In this document: positions 30,484-33,910 of the stretch, in pieces | Numbering within the stretch: position 1 is the stretch's first letter | Layout of the letters: each line of letters begins with the position of its first letter | NCBI GenBank assembly: GCA_019649035.1 | Contig: BMAT01012505.1 | Span: forward strand, 269,537 to 304,909 | DNA: 35,373 nt | Origin: Elysia marginata | Taxonomy: Eukaryota > Mollusca > Gastropoda > Plakobranchidae | Reading direction: 5' to 3' | Translations under genes and position numbers: made by a program | The notes under the pieces: model-generated | Databases searched by the model: none | What the model was told of the DNA's origin: nothing | The model's input: only the letters and a program-made list of their open reading frames with translations

Positions 30484-32563
30484 CACACACAGAGGAGCAG
30501 AACAGAGACAGGCTGAGAGAGACTGAGAGAGGCATGTAGTTTTGGAAGCAAACGCGCAAAATGACTAAAAAACAAATTCTTTTCCTTCAGGAAAAGAGAG
30601 AAAGAGATAGAAATAAAAGAGTCAGTCACCTTCATTGATAAAAAAGAGAATACCCACAAAGAACATGTTATTGAAAACAGCAATACACAAAAAGGCTGCA
30701 GGTAAAATTCTCTGGCAACGGTTCCCAGTGCTGATGTGTACCATGGCCCAACGTATCTATATGGCTCCATTAAAAAACTTTATATGTTTATGTATATCAA
30801 AGGCTCACATACGAAATGTGACTGGGAAGTCCTGTCTATCTGATTACTGTTTCCAAACTAATCATACCACAGATAAAAATTATACATATGAAAATGGAAG
30901 CTTCTGGTGTCTGCTATAAAGCAACCATCTGTCAACACCTGTGCGGAAACGATGCAAGCTATTCAAACGCATCGGTCAAAAATTCAACAGGTATTCTTCT
31001 TCACCAGCGTCAACACTGTTGCAATGTTATCCTTTCAATTGTCCTGTCAGCTTGAGGAAAAAATTCGACGGAGCCAGGTCTGGACTGTGTGAAGGATAAT
31101 TAAGGATCTCGTAGGTCCAGGAATCTGAGTCCATCCAGGGCAGCTTGAGCCTATCGACTGGTGTGGGGACGAGCGTGGCCACGAGGAAGAAAAGCGTTAT
31201 TGGGTCTTTCATGATGCGCATGTTCTCAAGAAGTTCAAATGATCGCTTTTAATATGAAGGTTTTATGAAAAATTTGGTCCACTTTCATCTGATTCAGAGC
31301 ATCTACATGTACCGTAGTGATGGTCGACCACAGTGAGGTTTGTCGTGTAGATTTGCTTTGGTCTGGTCGTTTCCGCTCTATCTTCTATGGTCTATTGGTC
31401 CACCTTGTGCTCTCATCTACATGAGTATCACCGTGGGAAAACTTTAATTCGTCATTGAATATCAAGAAGCAAAATCTCCTCTGCTTTAAGTAAATCAGTA
31501 CACTGATAACCGCACATTGCTTCAAAATAAGTTCTTTTGTTTCATCATTTTGTCGCCGACATTCGAACACAACTAGTACAAGTGACGTTTTGAGCAATAT
31601 TGCTCGTGGTTTAGACAGCTGTAAGTTTACGTACTGGGCAGGCTGGTTACCGAATTTGATGGCGCCTTTTCAATTAATGAATCAATTGTTGCACAAGAGG
31701 CAGAACTTTTCAGCCATGCCTCGAACAATATTCGGCAGTGTTTTTCATCTCTTTCTTTGACTTTGACACATGCCTAATGGAACTGTTGTTTGAAGTTGAA
31801 GTCAACTCTGTTAAGCATTCCCATTTTGTATTTCTTTATTTTTTTTATCATGGTTTGAGTCACCTCTTGCTTAAAGTCGTCACATTTTTTTTCTGTCCCG
31901 AAGTGTTGACTTTATAATTATCAGGATATTTTTCTGTCCCGAAGTGTTGATTTTAGGATTATCAAGATATTTTTCTGTCCCGAAGTGTTGATTTTAGGAT
32001 TATCAAGATATTTTTCTGCTTAGAAGTGTTGATTTTAGGATTATCAAGATATTTTTCTGCCCAGAAGTGTTGATTTTAGGATTATCAAGATATTTTTCGG
32101 TCCCGAAGTGTTGATTTTAGGATTATCAAGATATTTTTCTGTTCAGAAGTGTTGATTTTAGGGTTATCAGGATTTCACTGGACCAGACTTGTATATAAAT
32201 TCAAAGATGAGATCTTTCAAACTTTAAAGCTAATAGTAAATGGTCCTCTCGCACTTCATAAAATTAAATTAAATATAACTTTTCCATTTCATCAACAATA
32301 AAAGGTACTCATAGCATTTAGAGCTAAACTCTACATCGCAAATGTGAAACTTGCTTGTAATTCAGGTTTTAACCGATCATAAATACACGCGTCGGTTCTC
32401 TTTTTTTTCTAAACAGAATACAATTCGTACACCTGTCTACGTGACATCGCAGAGAAGAAACGCCATGGGAGTTGGCCTTGTGTTCGAGGCAGATCTGGCC
32501 ACAAAAGAACACATTTCGCACTGGGTGCTTCAAGGACTCTGCCTCATACTCAACACGGACTGA
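788..32563 (+). CDS. DNAH10: Dynein axonemal heavy chain 10, 3' part of gene (28 exons, 5' incomplete)
   Basis: This is the C-terminal third of an axonemal dynein heavy chain, the ATP-driven motor subunit of ciliary and flagellar arms. Joining 28 exons gives 1431 codons and a TGA with no internal stop; every junction is GT-AG and all phases agree. Domain order in window residues: stalk coiled coil 1 (about 1-105), microtubule-binding domain (about 105-200), coiled coil 2 (about 205-285), AAA5 (about 290-700), AAA6 (about 710-960), C-terminal domain (about 1000-1431). Landmarks are [83 protein letters not shown]-like NAEIGYYT and [15 protein letters not shown]. Family knowledge: DNAH10 pairs with DNAH2 in inner arm I1/f. 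Full DNAH10 is about 4,500 residues, so roughly two thirds lies upstream. Another DNAH paralogue is possible but the fit to DNAH10 is close along the whole length. Confidence 0.95.
1022..2518 (+). other. Intron w1
   Basis: 1497 bp of AT-rich sequence ending TGTGTGCTCAG. I see no repeat family, RNA gene or coding fragment in it. Confidence 0.75.
2519..2616 (+). CDS. DNAH10: DNAH10 exon w2: end of stalk coiled coil 1
   Basis: 98 nt, phase 0 in and phase 2 out (donor GTACCTG). It encodes [20 protein letters not shown] then [11 protein letters not shown], the very conserved end of coiled coil 1 leading into the microtubule-binding domain. Confidence 0.95.
2617..3479 (+). other. Intron w2
   Basis: 863 bp, pyrimidine-rich in its first 200 bp and AT-rich after that. 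No recognisable repeat or gene. Confidence 0.75.
3480..3661 (+). CDS. DNAH10: DNAH10 exon w3: microtubule-binding domain, first part
   Basis: Acceptor TTATTTGCAG, donor GTAAGC, phase 2 in and 1 out. Encodes [20 protein letters not shown] followed by [18 protein letters not shown]. The FAKPP proline turn and the VQTVCE helix mark the start of the dynein microtubule-binding head at the stalk tip. Confidence 0.95.
3662..4465 (+). other. Intron w3
   Basis: 804 bp including a poly-C run near 3751-3762 and C-rich sequence before the acceptor TTTACAG. GATTTTTACT(A/G)TAAAG occurs twice (about 4160 and 4230). Nothing else recognisable. Confidence 0.7.
4466..4602 (+). CDS. DNAH10: DNAH10 exon w4: microtubule-binding domain to stalk coiled coil 2
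   Basis: 137 nt, phase 1 in and 0 out (donor GTAGGC). Encodes [20 protein letters not shown], then [18 protein letters not shown] and [18 protein letters not shown] and the VFRE..KPKRDK boundary are hallmarks of the last microtubule-binding helices and the start of the descending stalk helix. Confidence 0.96.
4603..5337 (+). other. Intron w4
   Basis: 735 bp, AT-rich with T-runs, ending TTTTTTTTTAG. No recognisable element. Confidence 0.75.
5338..5555 (+). CDS. DNAH10: DNAH10 exon w5: stalk coiled coil 2
   Basis: 218 nt, phase 0 in and 2 out (donor GTACGC). Starts [18 protein letters not shown] and ends [20 protein letters not shown]. This is the descending stalk helix and its return to the AAA ring; [12 protein letters not shown] is strongly conserved in dyneins. 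Confidence 0.96.
5583..5768 (-). mobile_element. MITE-like inverted-repeat element, copy 1
   Basis: Lies in intron w5. The ends are inverted repeats around ACTATCAAGATGGC (5601-5614) and GCCATCTTGAT (5732-5742), extended by GCGTT-like bases outward. An internal core ATTGATCCATTGCAC (5684-5698) is shared, on the opposite strand, with the element at about 17617-17795. It is too short to encode a protein, so non-autonomous. The exact ends are estimates. Confidence 0.65.
5769..6584 (+). other. Rest of intron w5
   Basis: About 816 bp after the MITE, AT-rich, with a poly-C run near 6126-6135. No recognisable gene or element. Confidence 0.7.
6585..6695 (+). CDS. DNAH10: DNAH10 exon w6: start of AAA5
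   Basis: 111 nt, phase 2 in and 2 out (donor GTGCGT). Encodes [20 protein letters not shown] and [31 protein letters not shown] is the usual first segment of AAA5, where the P-loop is degenerate in axonemal dyneins. Confidence 0.95.
6696..7225 (+). other. Intron w6
   Basis: 530 bp with no recognisable element; acceptor CCCTCCAG. Confidence 0.75.
7226..7336 (+). CDS. DNAH10: DNAH10 exon w7: AAA5
   Basis: 111 nt, phase 2 in and 2 out (donor GTGAGC). Encodes [20 protein letters not shown] and [16 protein letters not shown], corresponding to the AAA5 segment [14 protein letters not shown] of DNAH10. Confidence 0.95.
7337..8125 (+). other. Intron w7
   Basis: 789 bp, AT-rich. A weak similarity exists between AAGCAACTTGAAATAA (about 7490) and AAGCAACATGAAATAA (about 7625). 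Otherwise nothing recognised. Confidence 0.7.
8126..8273 (+). CDS. DNAH10: DNAH10 exon w8: AAA5 core
   Basis: 148 nt, phase 2 in and 0 out (donor GTAAGT). Encodes [20 protein letters not shown] then [28 protein letters not shown] and [13 protein letters not shown] are near-invariant AAA5 motifs. Confidence 0.97.
8274..8641 (+). other. Intron w8
   Basis: 368 bp, AT-rich; acceptor CCTGCCTAG. Nothing recognised. Confidence 0.75.
8642..8777 (+). CDS. DNAH10: DNAH10 exon w9: AAA5
   Basis: 136 nt, phase 0 in and 1 out (donor GTCAGC). Encodes [38 protein letters not shown] and EKNIK. The [18 protein letters not shown] stretch matches the DNAH10 subfamily particularly well. The open frame runs in a frame that also contains an overlapping unrelated ORF. 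Confidence 0.95.
8778..9632 (+). other. Intron w9
   Basis: 855 bp. The last third is a five-unit minisatellite (9389-9593). The first 600 bp show no recognisable element. Confidence 0.75.
9389..9593. repeat. Minisatellite, 41-bp period, about 5 units
   Basis: Units start at 9389, 9430, 9471, 9512 and 9553, exactly 41 bp apart. Each contains ATTGTCCA.ATAGTTACAAT followed by a TTTAGGATT-like end, with a few substitutions per unit and the last unit most diverged. It lies 40 bp upstream of the acceptor of exon w10, so the array borders the polypyrimidine tract. Confidence 0.9.
9633..9787 (+). CDS. DNAH10: DNAH10 exon w10: AAA5
   Basis: 155 nt, phase 1 in and 0 out (donor GTAAGC). Encodes [38 protein letters not shown] and [20 protein letters not shown]...FRLY..TKL.NP and INYTVT are diagnostic of AAA5. 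Confidence 0.97.
9788..10513 (+). other. Intron w10
   Basis: 726 bp, AT-rich, acceptor TTTCCTTAG. Nothing recognised. Confidence 0.75.
10514..10602 (+). CDS. DNAH10: DNAH10 exon w11: AAA5 C-terminal helices
   Basis: 89 nt, phase 0 in and 2 out (donor GTGAGT). Encodes [20 protein letters not shown] then [17 protein letters not shown]...ER.ELE..R is conserved in all dynein heavy chains. Confidence 0.96.
10603..11570 (+). other. Intron w11
   Basis: 968 bp. Positions 10833-10990 are enriched in TAGATCT/CTAAATCT-like words, a degenerate low-complexity stretch. Acceptor follows a T-run. No gene seen. Confidence 0.7.
11571..11700 (+). CDS. DNAH10: DNAH10 exon w12: AAA5-AAA6 linker helices
   Basis: 130 nt, phase 2 in and 0 out (donor GTATAA). 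Encodes [20 protein letters not shown] and [32 protein letters not shown]...L..TLE is a strongly conserved helical segment. Confidence 0.97.
12277..12370. repeat. (TAG)n-(TAA)n microsatellite
   Basis: About 23 TAG units followed by about 8 TAA units. Read on the minus strand it is the (ATT)n(ACT)n tail of the adjacent LINE fragment. Serine- or leucine-rich reading frames through it are artefacts. Confidence 0.97.
12371..12720 (-). mobile_element. 3' end of a CR1/L2-like LINE (decayed)
   Basis: Translation of the minus strand from about 12690 to 12455 gives [20 protein letters not shown], then VWNSLPLPI, an in-frame TGA, and [10 protein letters not shown]. The pattern TKTYG..SFS.AAP..WNSLP...K..LKTHLF is the usual end of the reverse transcriptase protein in CR1/L2-like non-LTR elements. 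A 3' UTR with GCGC and AATATAAAT leads to the (ATT)n tail. Only this tip of the element is present, so it is a 5'-truncated dead copy. The clade is not certain. Confidence 0.8.
13376..13649 (+). CDS. DNAH10: DNAH10 exon w13: linker and AAA6 entry
   Basis: 274 nt, the longest exon here; phase 0 in and 1 out (donor GTGAGA). Encodes [40 protein letters not shown], then [31 protein letters not shown]...D...VN.MYQ.SL..FL.VF is characteristic of dynein heavy chains. Confidence 0.98.
13650..13911 (+). other. Intron w13, shortest intron
   Basis: 262 bp, about a third of it a (TAG)n microsatellite. Acceptor TTTTTAAACAG. Confidence 0.85.
13729..13820. repeat. (TAG)n microsatellite
   Basis: About 30 GTA/TAG units with one GTACTAG interruption near 13801. 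Valine- or threonine-only reading frames here are artefacts. Confidence 0.97.
13912..14015 (+). CDS. DNAH10: DNAH10 exon w14
   Basis: 104 nt, phase 1 in and 0 out (donor GTAAGA). Encodes [20 protein letters not shown] and [11 protein letters not shown]. The LF...KLLFSF...IK.....G.....EL.FF segment is conserved between AAA5 and AAA6. Confidence 0.96.
14016..14728 (+). other. Intron w14
   Basis: 713 bp. Contains a CT-rich microsatellite (14546-14617). Acceptor ACTCACAG. Nothing else recognised. Confidence 0.75.
14546..14617. repeat. (CT)n microsatellite
   Basis: Imperfect CT dinucleotide run with TCTCTGTCTC and TATCTC interruptions, about 110-180 bp upstream of the acceptor of exon w15. Confidence 0.9.
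14729..14884 (+). CDS. DNAH10: DNAH10 exon w15: AAA6
   Basis: 156 nt, phase 0 both ends (donor GTACGC). Encodes [40 protein letters not shown] and [12 protein letters not shown]. The W..D.GW.D...L....P.F......I......W pattern is the usual variable-then-conserved segment before AAA6. This exon is less conserved than its neighbours. Confidence 0.9.
14885..15471 (+). other. Intron w15
   Basis: 587 bp with a 12-G run at about 15121-15132. Acceptor TGTATCCAG. Nothing else recognised. Confidence 0.75.
15472..15599 (+). CDS. DNAH10: DNAH10 exon w16: AAA6
   Basis: 128 nt, phase 0 in and 2 out. Encodes [20 protein letters not shown] and [20 protein letters not shown]. The donor is GTAAGG inside ATGGA|GTAAGGGG, so the apparent in-frame TAA just after is intronic. 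F.KL...R..R.DR is a dynein AAA6 landmark. Confidence 0.95.
15600..16589 (+). other. Intron w16
   Basis: 990 bp. A run of G immediately follows the donor (15604-15612). The rest is AT-rich with no recognisable element. Acceptor TCCCACCAG. Confidence 0.75.
16590..16800 (+). CDS. DNAH10: DNAH10 exon w17: AAA6
   Basis: 211 nt, phase 2 in and 0 out (donor GTGACC). Encodes [40 protein letters not shown] and [22 protein letters not shown] is the degenerate AAA6 P-loop region and S.GQGQE the following conserved turn. Confidence 0.97.
16965..17045. repeat. CT/GT-rich low-complexity sequence
   Basis: Imperfect CTCTCT and TGTCTGTCT repeats, about 165 bp downstream of the w17 donor. Confidence 0.8.
17617..17795 (+). 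mobile_element. MITE-like inverted-repeat element, copy 2
   Basis: Lies in intron w17. The outer ends TGCATATTACGTGATATAGC (about 17620-17640) and the reverse complement of 17776-17795 agree at about 17 of 20 positions. Inner ATCAAGATGGC (17649-17659) pairs with GCCATCTTGAT (17757-17767). The core GTGCAATGGATCAAT (about 17699-17713) also occurs, inverted, in the element at 5583-5768. No open reading frame of note. Confidence 0.7.
17866..18066 (+). CDS. DNAH10: DNAH10 exon w18: AAA6
   Basis: 201 nt, phase 0 both ends (donor GTGACG). Encodes [38 protein letters not shown] and [27 protein letters not shown] and FRLW.T.EP...FP..ILQ.S are universal dynein signatures. The start at ACG follows GGTCAG and restores GQGQEE|TAIHLL. 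Confidence 0.98.
18067..18811 (+). other. Intron w18
   Basis: 745 bp, AT-rich, pyrimidine-rich before the acceptor CTGACCAG. Nothing recognised. Confidence 0.75.
18812..18976 (+). CDS. DNAH10: DNAH10 exon w19: end of AAA6
   Basis: 165 nt, phase 0 both ends (donor GTTAGT). Encodes [20 protein letters not shown], then [18 protein letters not shown] and RKYGK. EPP.GL..NL...Y and L.FFHA...ER.K.G are conserved dynein motifs. Confidence 0.97.
18977..20504 (+). other. Intron w19
   Basis: 1528 bp including a poly-G run near 19541-19554. Several short reading frames occur between 19110 and 20445; none resembles a known protein or has exon-like borders that fit the DNAH10 frame. Confidence 0.7.
20505..20645 (+). 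CDS. DNAH10: DNAH10 exon w20: C-terminal domain
   Basis: 141 nt, phase 0 both ends (donor GTTCGT). Encodes [38 protein letters not shown] and LKYLIGE. GWN..Y.FN..D......L..YL....P.W..L.YL.GE is the start of the AAA lid and C-terminal region. Confidence 0.97.
20646..21991 (+). other. Intron w20
   Basis: 1346 bp. Between about 20880 and 21830 the base composition is less AT-rich and a 71-codon open frame lies on the minus strand (20947-21162). I do not recognise the protein. It could be a decayed retroelement; see findings. Confidence 0.6.
21992..22172 (+). CDS. DNAH10: DNAH10 exon w21: C-terminal domain
   Basis: 181 nt, phase 0 in and 1 out (donor GTGAGC). Encodes [38 protein letters not shown] and [21 protein letters not shown]...... 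is conserved in all dynein heavy chains; GDFIFD.FQPFHF is typical of DNAH10. Confidence 0.98.
22173..22828 (+). other. Intron w21
   Basis: 656 bp, T-rich. A 129-codon minus-strand frame (22497-22886) overlaps exon w22 antisense and has no recognisable content. Confidence 0.75.
22829..22960 (+). CDS. DNAH10: DNAH10 exon w22: C-terminal domain
   Basis: 132 nt, phase 1 in and 1 out (donor GTCAGT). Encodes [38 protein letters not shown] and LQPQTG. LP....PE.FGL..NA.I.Y is a conserved dynein C-terminal signature. Confidence 0.98.
23001..23091 (+). repeat. Diverged direct repeat, left copy
   Basis: Similar to 25222-25315: about 33 of 39 bases agree across GATGGTAGACTGTATGGTGT and what follows, then weaker similarity through TGGTTCATAGAGTTTTG. 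The two copies now flank the LINE. Removing the LINE puts them in tandem with a period of about 148 bp. Confidence 0.65.
23139..23149. repeat. Target-site duplication, left (11 bp)
   Basis: ATTGTTTGCTT here is identical to 25215-25225, immediately outside the LINE on each side. Confidence 0.8.
23150..25214 (-). mobile_element. 5'-truncated non-LTR retrotransposon (LINE)
   Basis: Bounded by an 11-bp target-site duplication. The 3' end is on the left, where the minus strand finishes in a (GAAGT)n-like tail. It encodes part of a reverse transcriptase polyprotein. The upstream part (25216 down to 24611) covers the linker before the RT core and ends [15 protein letters not shown], an RT block 1 motif. 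The downstream part (23765-23169) is the C-terminal region with [38 protein letters not shown] and [18 protein letters not shown]. The endonuclease and 5' UTR are missing, as expected of incomplete target-primed reverse transcription. The clade is not resolved by eye. Confidence 0.88.
23169..25216 (-). pseudogene. LINE reverse transcriptase, truncated, frameshifted and gapped
   Basis: Two reading frames make up the coding remnant. The first (25216-23708) crosses the N gap in frame; the second (23765-23169) carries the C-terminal region. They change frame at the T-run 23769-23773 (an A-run in the coding sense), just after the EPLEL.HKF motif that precedes the LGATL-type segment of such proteins. 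With the missing N-terminus this makes the copy non-functional. The Asp-Asp catalytic box of the RT would lie in the unsequenced gap and cannot be judged. Confidence 0.85.
23816..24610. other. Assembly gap (795 N)
   Basis: A run of 795 N inside the LINE. The length is not a round placeholder and is a multiple of three that keeps the flanking coding frame, so it may be a real size estimate. It covers the RT core. Confidence 0.98.
25215..25225. repeat. Target-site duplication, right (11 bp)
   Basis: ATTGTTTGCTT, identical to 23139-23149. Confidence 0.8.
25222..25315 (+). repeat. Diverged direct repeat, right copy
   Basis: Counterpart of 23001-23091 (GATGGTAAACTGTATGCTAT, later TGGTCCATGGAGTTTCG). 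Too long and too diverged to be the target-site duplication itself. Confidence 0.65.
25873..26021 (+). CDS. DNAH10: DNAH10 exon w23: C-terminal domain
   Basis: 149 nt, phase 1 in and 0 out (donor GTTAGA). Encodes [20 protein letters not shown], then [18 protein letters not shown] and SPTTVVMLQ. The LP..FD......L....SPT.VVLLQ pattern fits the dynein C-terminal domain. Confidence 0.96.
26022..27083 (+). other. Intron w23
   Basis: 1062 bp. Contains a segment (26477-26636) repeated in the next intron. Otherwise AT-rich with nothing recognised. Confidence 0.75.
26477..26636 (+). repeat. Direct repeat upstream of exon w24
   Basis: Matches 27606-27765 over about 160 bp at roughly 80% by eye. Both start GCAGGGTTCTTTGAAAAA and end around AAATGTACAGAATAT. 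The function and family are unknown. Confidence 0.75.
27084..27146 (+). CDS. DNAH10: DNAH10 exon w24: 63-nt exon
   Basis: 21 codons, phase 0 both ends (acceptor CTTCTTCAG, donor GTATGT). Encodes [26 protein letters not shown]...M..SL..L is the conserved dynein helix near the C-terminus. It is the smallest exon here and symmetric, so skipping would keep the frame. Confidence 0.95.
27176..27190. repeat. SINE target-site duplication, left (15 bp)
   Basis: TTACTCATAATCATT, identical to 27398-27412. With one indel the match extends outward to GTCATT. Confidence 0.9.
27191..27397 (-). mobile_element. tRNA-like SINE, copy B, with intact target-site duplication
   Basis: 207 bp between perfect 15-bp direct repeats, so a clear retroposed insertion. 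On the minus strand it has box A-like TGGCAAGGCGG (complement of 27314-27324) and box B-like GGTTCGACTCA (complement of 27276-27286). These lie about 27 bases apart, as in RNA polymerase III internal promoters. The 3' end is CCTTTACAATATTTCAATT rather than a plain poly-A. Copy A of the same family lies at 464-672 in the opposite orientation. Confidence 0.85.
27398..27412. repeat. SINE target-site duplication, right (15 bp)
   Basis: TTACTCATAATCATT, identical to 27176-27190. Confidence 0.9.
27606..27765 (+). repeat. Direct repeat downstream of exon w24
   Basis: Counterpart of 26477-26636, same orientation, about 1.13 kb away. Confidence 0.75.
27826..28330. repeat. Probable interspersed repeat starting ACTAGTAAAATAACCCGCG
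   Basis: Begins ACTAGTAAAATAACCCGCG, which leads into a short near-palindrome CCGCGATTTCGCGG. Similar motifs occur at 33886 and 35115. The block contains a 114-codon minus-strand frame without recognisable content. Family and right boundary are not determined. Confidence 0.4.
28786..28953 (+). CDS. DNAH10: DNAH10 exon w25: C-terminal domain
   Basis: 168 nt, phase 0 both ends (donor GTGCGT). Encodes [40 protein letters not shown] and [11 protein letters not shown]...MS.EL......L....IP..W......SLK.L..W. is a dynein hallmark. Confidence 0.98.
28954..29255 (+). other. Intron w25
   Basis: 302 bp, AT-rich, acceptor TATGTTTAG. Nothing recognised. Confidence 0.8.
29256..29436 (+). CDS. DNAH10: DNAH10 exon w26: C-terminal domain
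   Basis: 181 nt, phase 0 in and 1 out (donor GTCAGT). Encodes [40 protein letters not shown] and [17 protein letters not shown]...P.S.L.A..Q...R...WP.D is strongly conserved. Confidence 0.98.
29437..30016 (+). other. Intron w26
   Basis: 580 bp, AT-rich, acceptor CCATGTAG. Nothing recognised. Confidence 0.75.
30017..30162 (+). CDS. DNAH10: DNAH10 exon w27: C-terminal domain
   Basis: 146 nt, phase 1 in and 0 out (donor GTACCG). Encodes [20 protein letters not shown], then [24 protein letters not shown]......L......P.I...P is the final beta-rich part of the C-terminal domain. Confidence 0.97.
30324..30484. repeat. (GATA)n microsatellite
   Basis: About 40 GATA units with a few GACATATA and TTTATT interruptions, preceded by a 10-G run near 30269-30280. 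The YLSI-repeat frames on the minus strand are artefacts. Confidence 0.97.
30890..31640 (-). pseudogene. Decayed mariner-like transposase
   Basis: On the minus strand, 31221-31027 includes [20 protein letters not shown], the mariner SPDLAPSD block with the last catalytic Asp. In another frame just upstream, 31177-31154 reads HARPHTSR, the DNARPHTS block, but GACAAC has become GGCCAC, so the second catalytic Asp is lost. Further upstream (about 31330-31270) is HVDALNQM, like the segment after the DNA-binding domain. Stops and frameshifts separate these parts. Inverted terminal repeats were not found. The element is dead. Confidence 0.75.
31887..32177. repeat. Minisatellite, 41-bp period, 7 units
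   Basis: Units begin (at TTCTG or TTCGG) at 31891, 31932, 31973, 32014, 32055, 32096 and 32137, exactly 41 bp apart. The shared part is GAAGTGTTGATTTTAGGATT with ATCAAGATATTTTTC. A six-base window varies: GTCCCG in units 1, 2, 3 and 6, and GCTTAG, GCCCAG and GTTCAG in units 4, 5 and 7. It lies about 240 bp upstream of the last exon. Confidence 0.95.
32417..32563 (+). CDS. DNAH10: DNAH10 exon w28: last coding exon and stop
   Basis: Acceptor TTTCTAAACAG, phase 0, 48 codons and TGA at 32561-32563. Encodes [38 protein letters not shown] and [10 protein letters not shown]. The end P.Y.T..R......GL....L......WVL.G..L.L. is where dynein heavy chains normally terminate, so the stop is authentic. Confidence 0.98.
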   Translation, partial: NTIRTPVYVTSQRRNAMGVGLVFEADLATKEHISHWVLQGLCLILNTD

Positions 32564-32764
32564 ATACATCAACAGGGACTAAACACATGCCTCGCAACCG
32601 TTGCAAATGAGTCGGATGTCGCAATTTTCGTATCCCCGGACCTTGTTTTGTTGGGGTTTTTTTTATAATGGATGTTTCTAATCTTCTATTAGTTCTAAGC
32701 GTAAAAAAAAATTCATGAAATTGTCAATATTTTGTGGGAACAATTTAAAGTTTGATTGATTTAA

Positions 32765-32770
32765 AATAAA
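32765..32770 (+). terminator. Candidate polyadenylation signal AATAAA
   Basis: First AATAAA after the stop codon, 202 bp downstream of it. Another AATAAA lies at 33497-33502, so the cleavage site is not settled by sequence. Confidence 0.4.
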
Positions 32771-33496
32771 GAGGAAAAGGGGAATAAGTAGATTAAACTT
32801 TTTAAAAGTTCATTCTCTTTCATTTCAGACATCCAGCTCATTTTCACTGGTCGCAAGACATATAAAATATGAAGGATAAGGCAATAGGTGTTCGAAATTC
32901 AGTTTGAGGCATGAAGTTCTGTCAGTGTTTTAAGATGGAATGTTGAAAAAAAGGATCAAAATGTTTTTCATTTTGATTTAAGCAGTGCCATCGGCTGATT
33001 TTATATTGTATTGGATTCTAAGGAAAATTATACATGTAATAGATTGCCTACTGCAAAACAACTGAGCAAGGCTTCTTAAAATGCTCAGCAGTTTGCATTT
33101 TAAAGACTGAAAGTCGTTTAACTCTTAGAACTTTGTGATTAATTTGGACATAAAATAATCACTTAAAATGTGTATCTGACATTATTGTGTGTGTGTGAGT
33201 GATTTTATACTGCTATAGTATTACAAAAGTCCGAAAGGAAGCTTATATACATGTATAATTATTTTCTGAAGTTTAAAAGACAATTATGTTTGATTTTTTT
33301 ACAGTTCAAATGTTTTGTCTCCAGCTTGATTTATACCTAAAATTTGTGAGAAAAAAGTTTTAGCTAAAATTAAAGTGTCTCTAGAAAAAAAGAGATATTT
33401 GTCAAATAAAATGAAAGTTTCAAACTTATGGAGTTTTTCCTTATTTAATGACCTAAAAATGTCTGGCCTCTTGCAACCCACAGATTGGACTTTCAA

Positions 33497-33502
33497 AATA
33501 AA
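33497..33502 (+). terminator. Alternative polyadenylation signal AATAAA
   Basis: Canonical hexamer about 0.93 kb after the stop. In AT-rich DNA such hexamers arise by chance. Confidence 0.25.
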
Positions 33503-33880
33503 TAGCAGTCACCTCCATTGCATTTTGAGGTTTAATATAATAAACTAAACATAATTACGAATTTCATGGGCAGTGTGGCTCTGTGCTTAGTGCTTATGGC
33601 TTGTTATTTTGATGCTCAACCCTTAGGGAAGCAATTTATTCAGTTTCCCCTGTCTAACTACCTGTAAAATGGGTACCTGACTAGAGGAAGTGCTTGAAAT
33701 TTGTGGAATGATAGTATTTAAACGTCTTACTTACATTCGTACTGTAATGCTCTGAAATATGAGTTGAATTGGCTTTGGTGTGTATTGGCCTGTTGGGGAA
33801 AATATGTTAAGTCTAGAGACTGCCTTTGTGGTGGATGATAGGGTTGGAAGACTGTGACCATATTTTTTATATACATGTAT

Positions 33881-33910
33881 ATATATCCGCAAATTTCGCG
33901 GGTTAAGGCA
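33881..33910. repeat. CCGCAAATTTCGCGGGTTAAGG motif region
   Basis: Contains ATCCGCAAATTTCGCGGGTT followed by AAGG, similar to CCGCGATTTCGCGGTTTTAAGG at about 27840. It probably marks the edge of another member of that repeat family. Confidence 0.4.

Larger units (their letters stand above)
30163..32416 (+). other. Intron w27
   Basis: 2254 bp. Contains a GATA microsatellite (30324-30484), a mariner relic (about 30890-31640) and a 41-bp minisatellite (31887-32177). The 400 bp between 30485 and 30890 and the last 240 bp hold nothing recognised. Confidence 0.8.

Noticed and set aside
30182-30770. Minus-strand frames rich in YLSI repeats
   Set aside because: GATA microsatellite translated; no independent coding evidence.
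31887-32177. CRISPR-like array
   Set aside because: Same reasoning: whole units repeat with no spacers between them.
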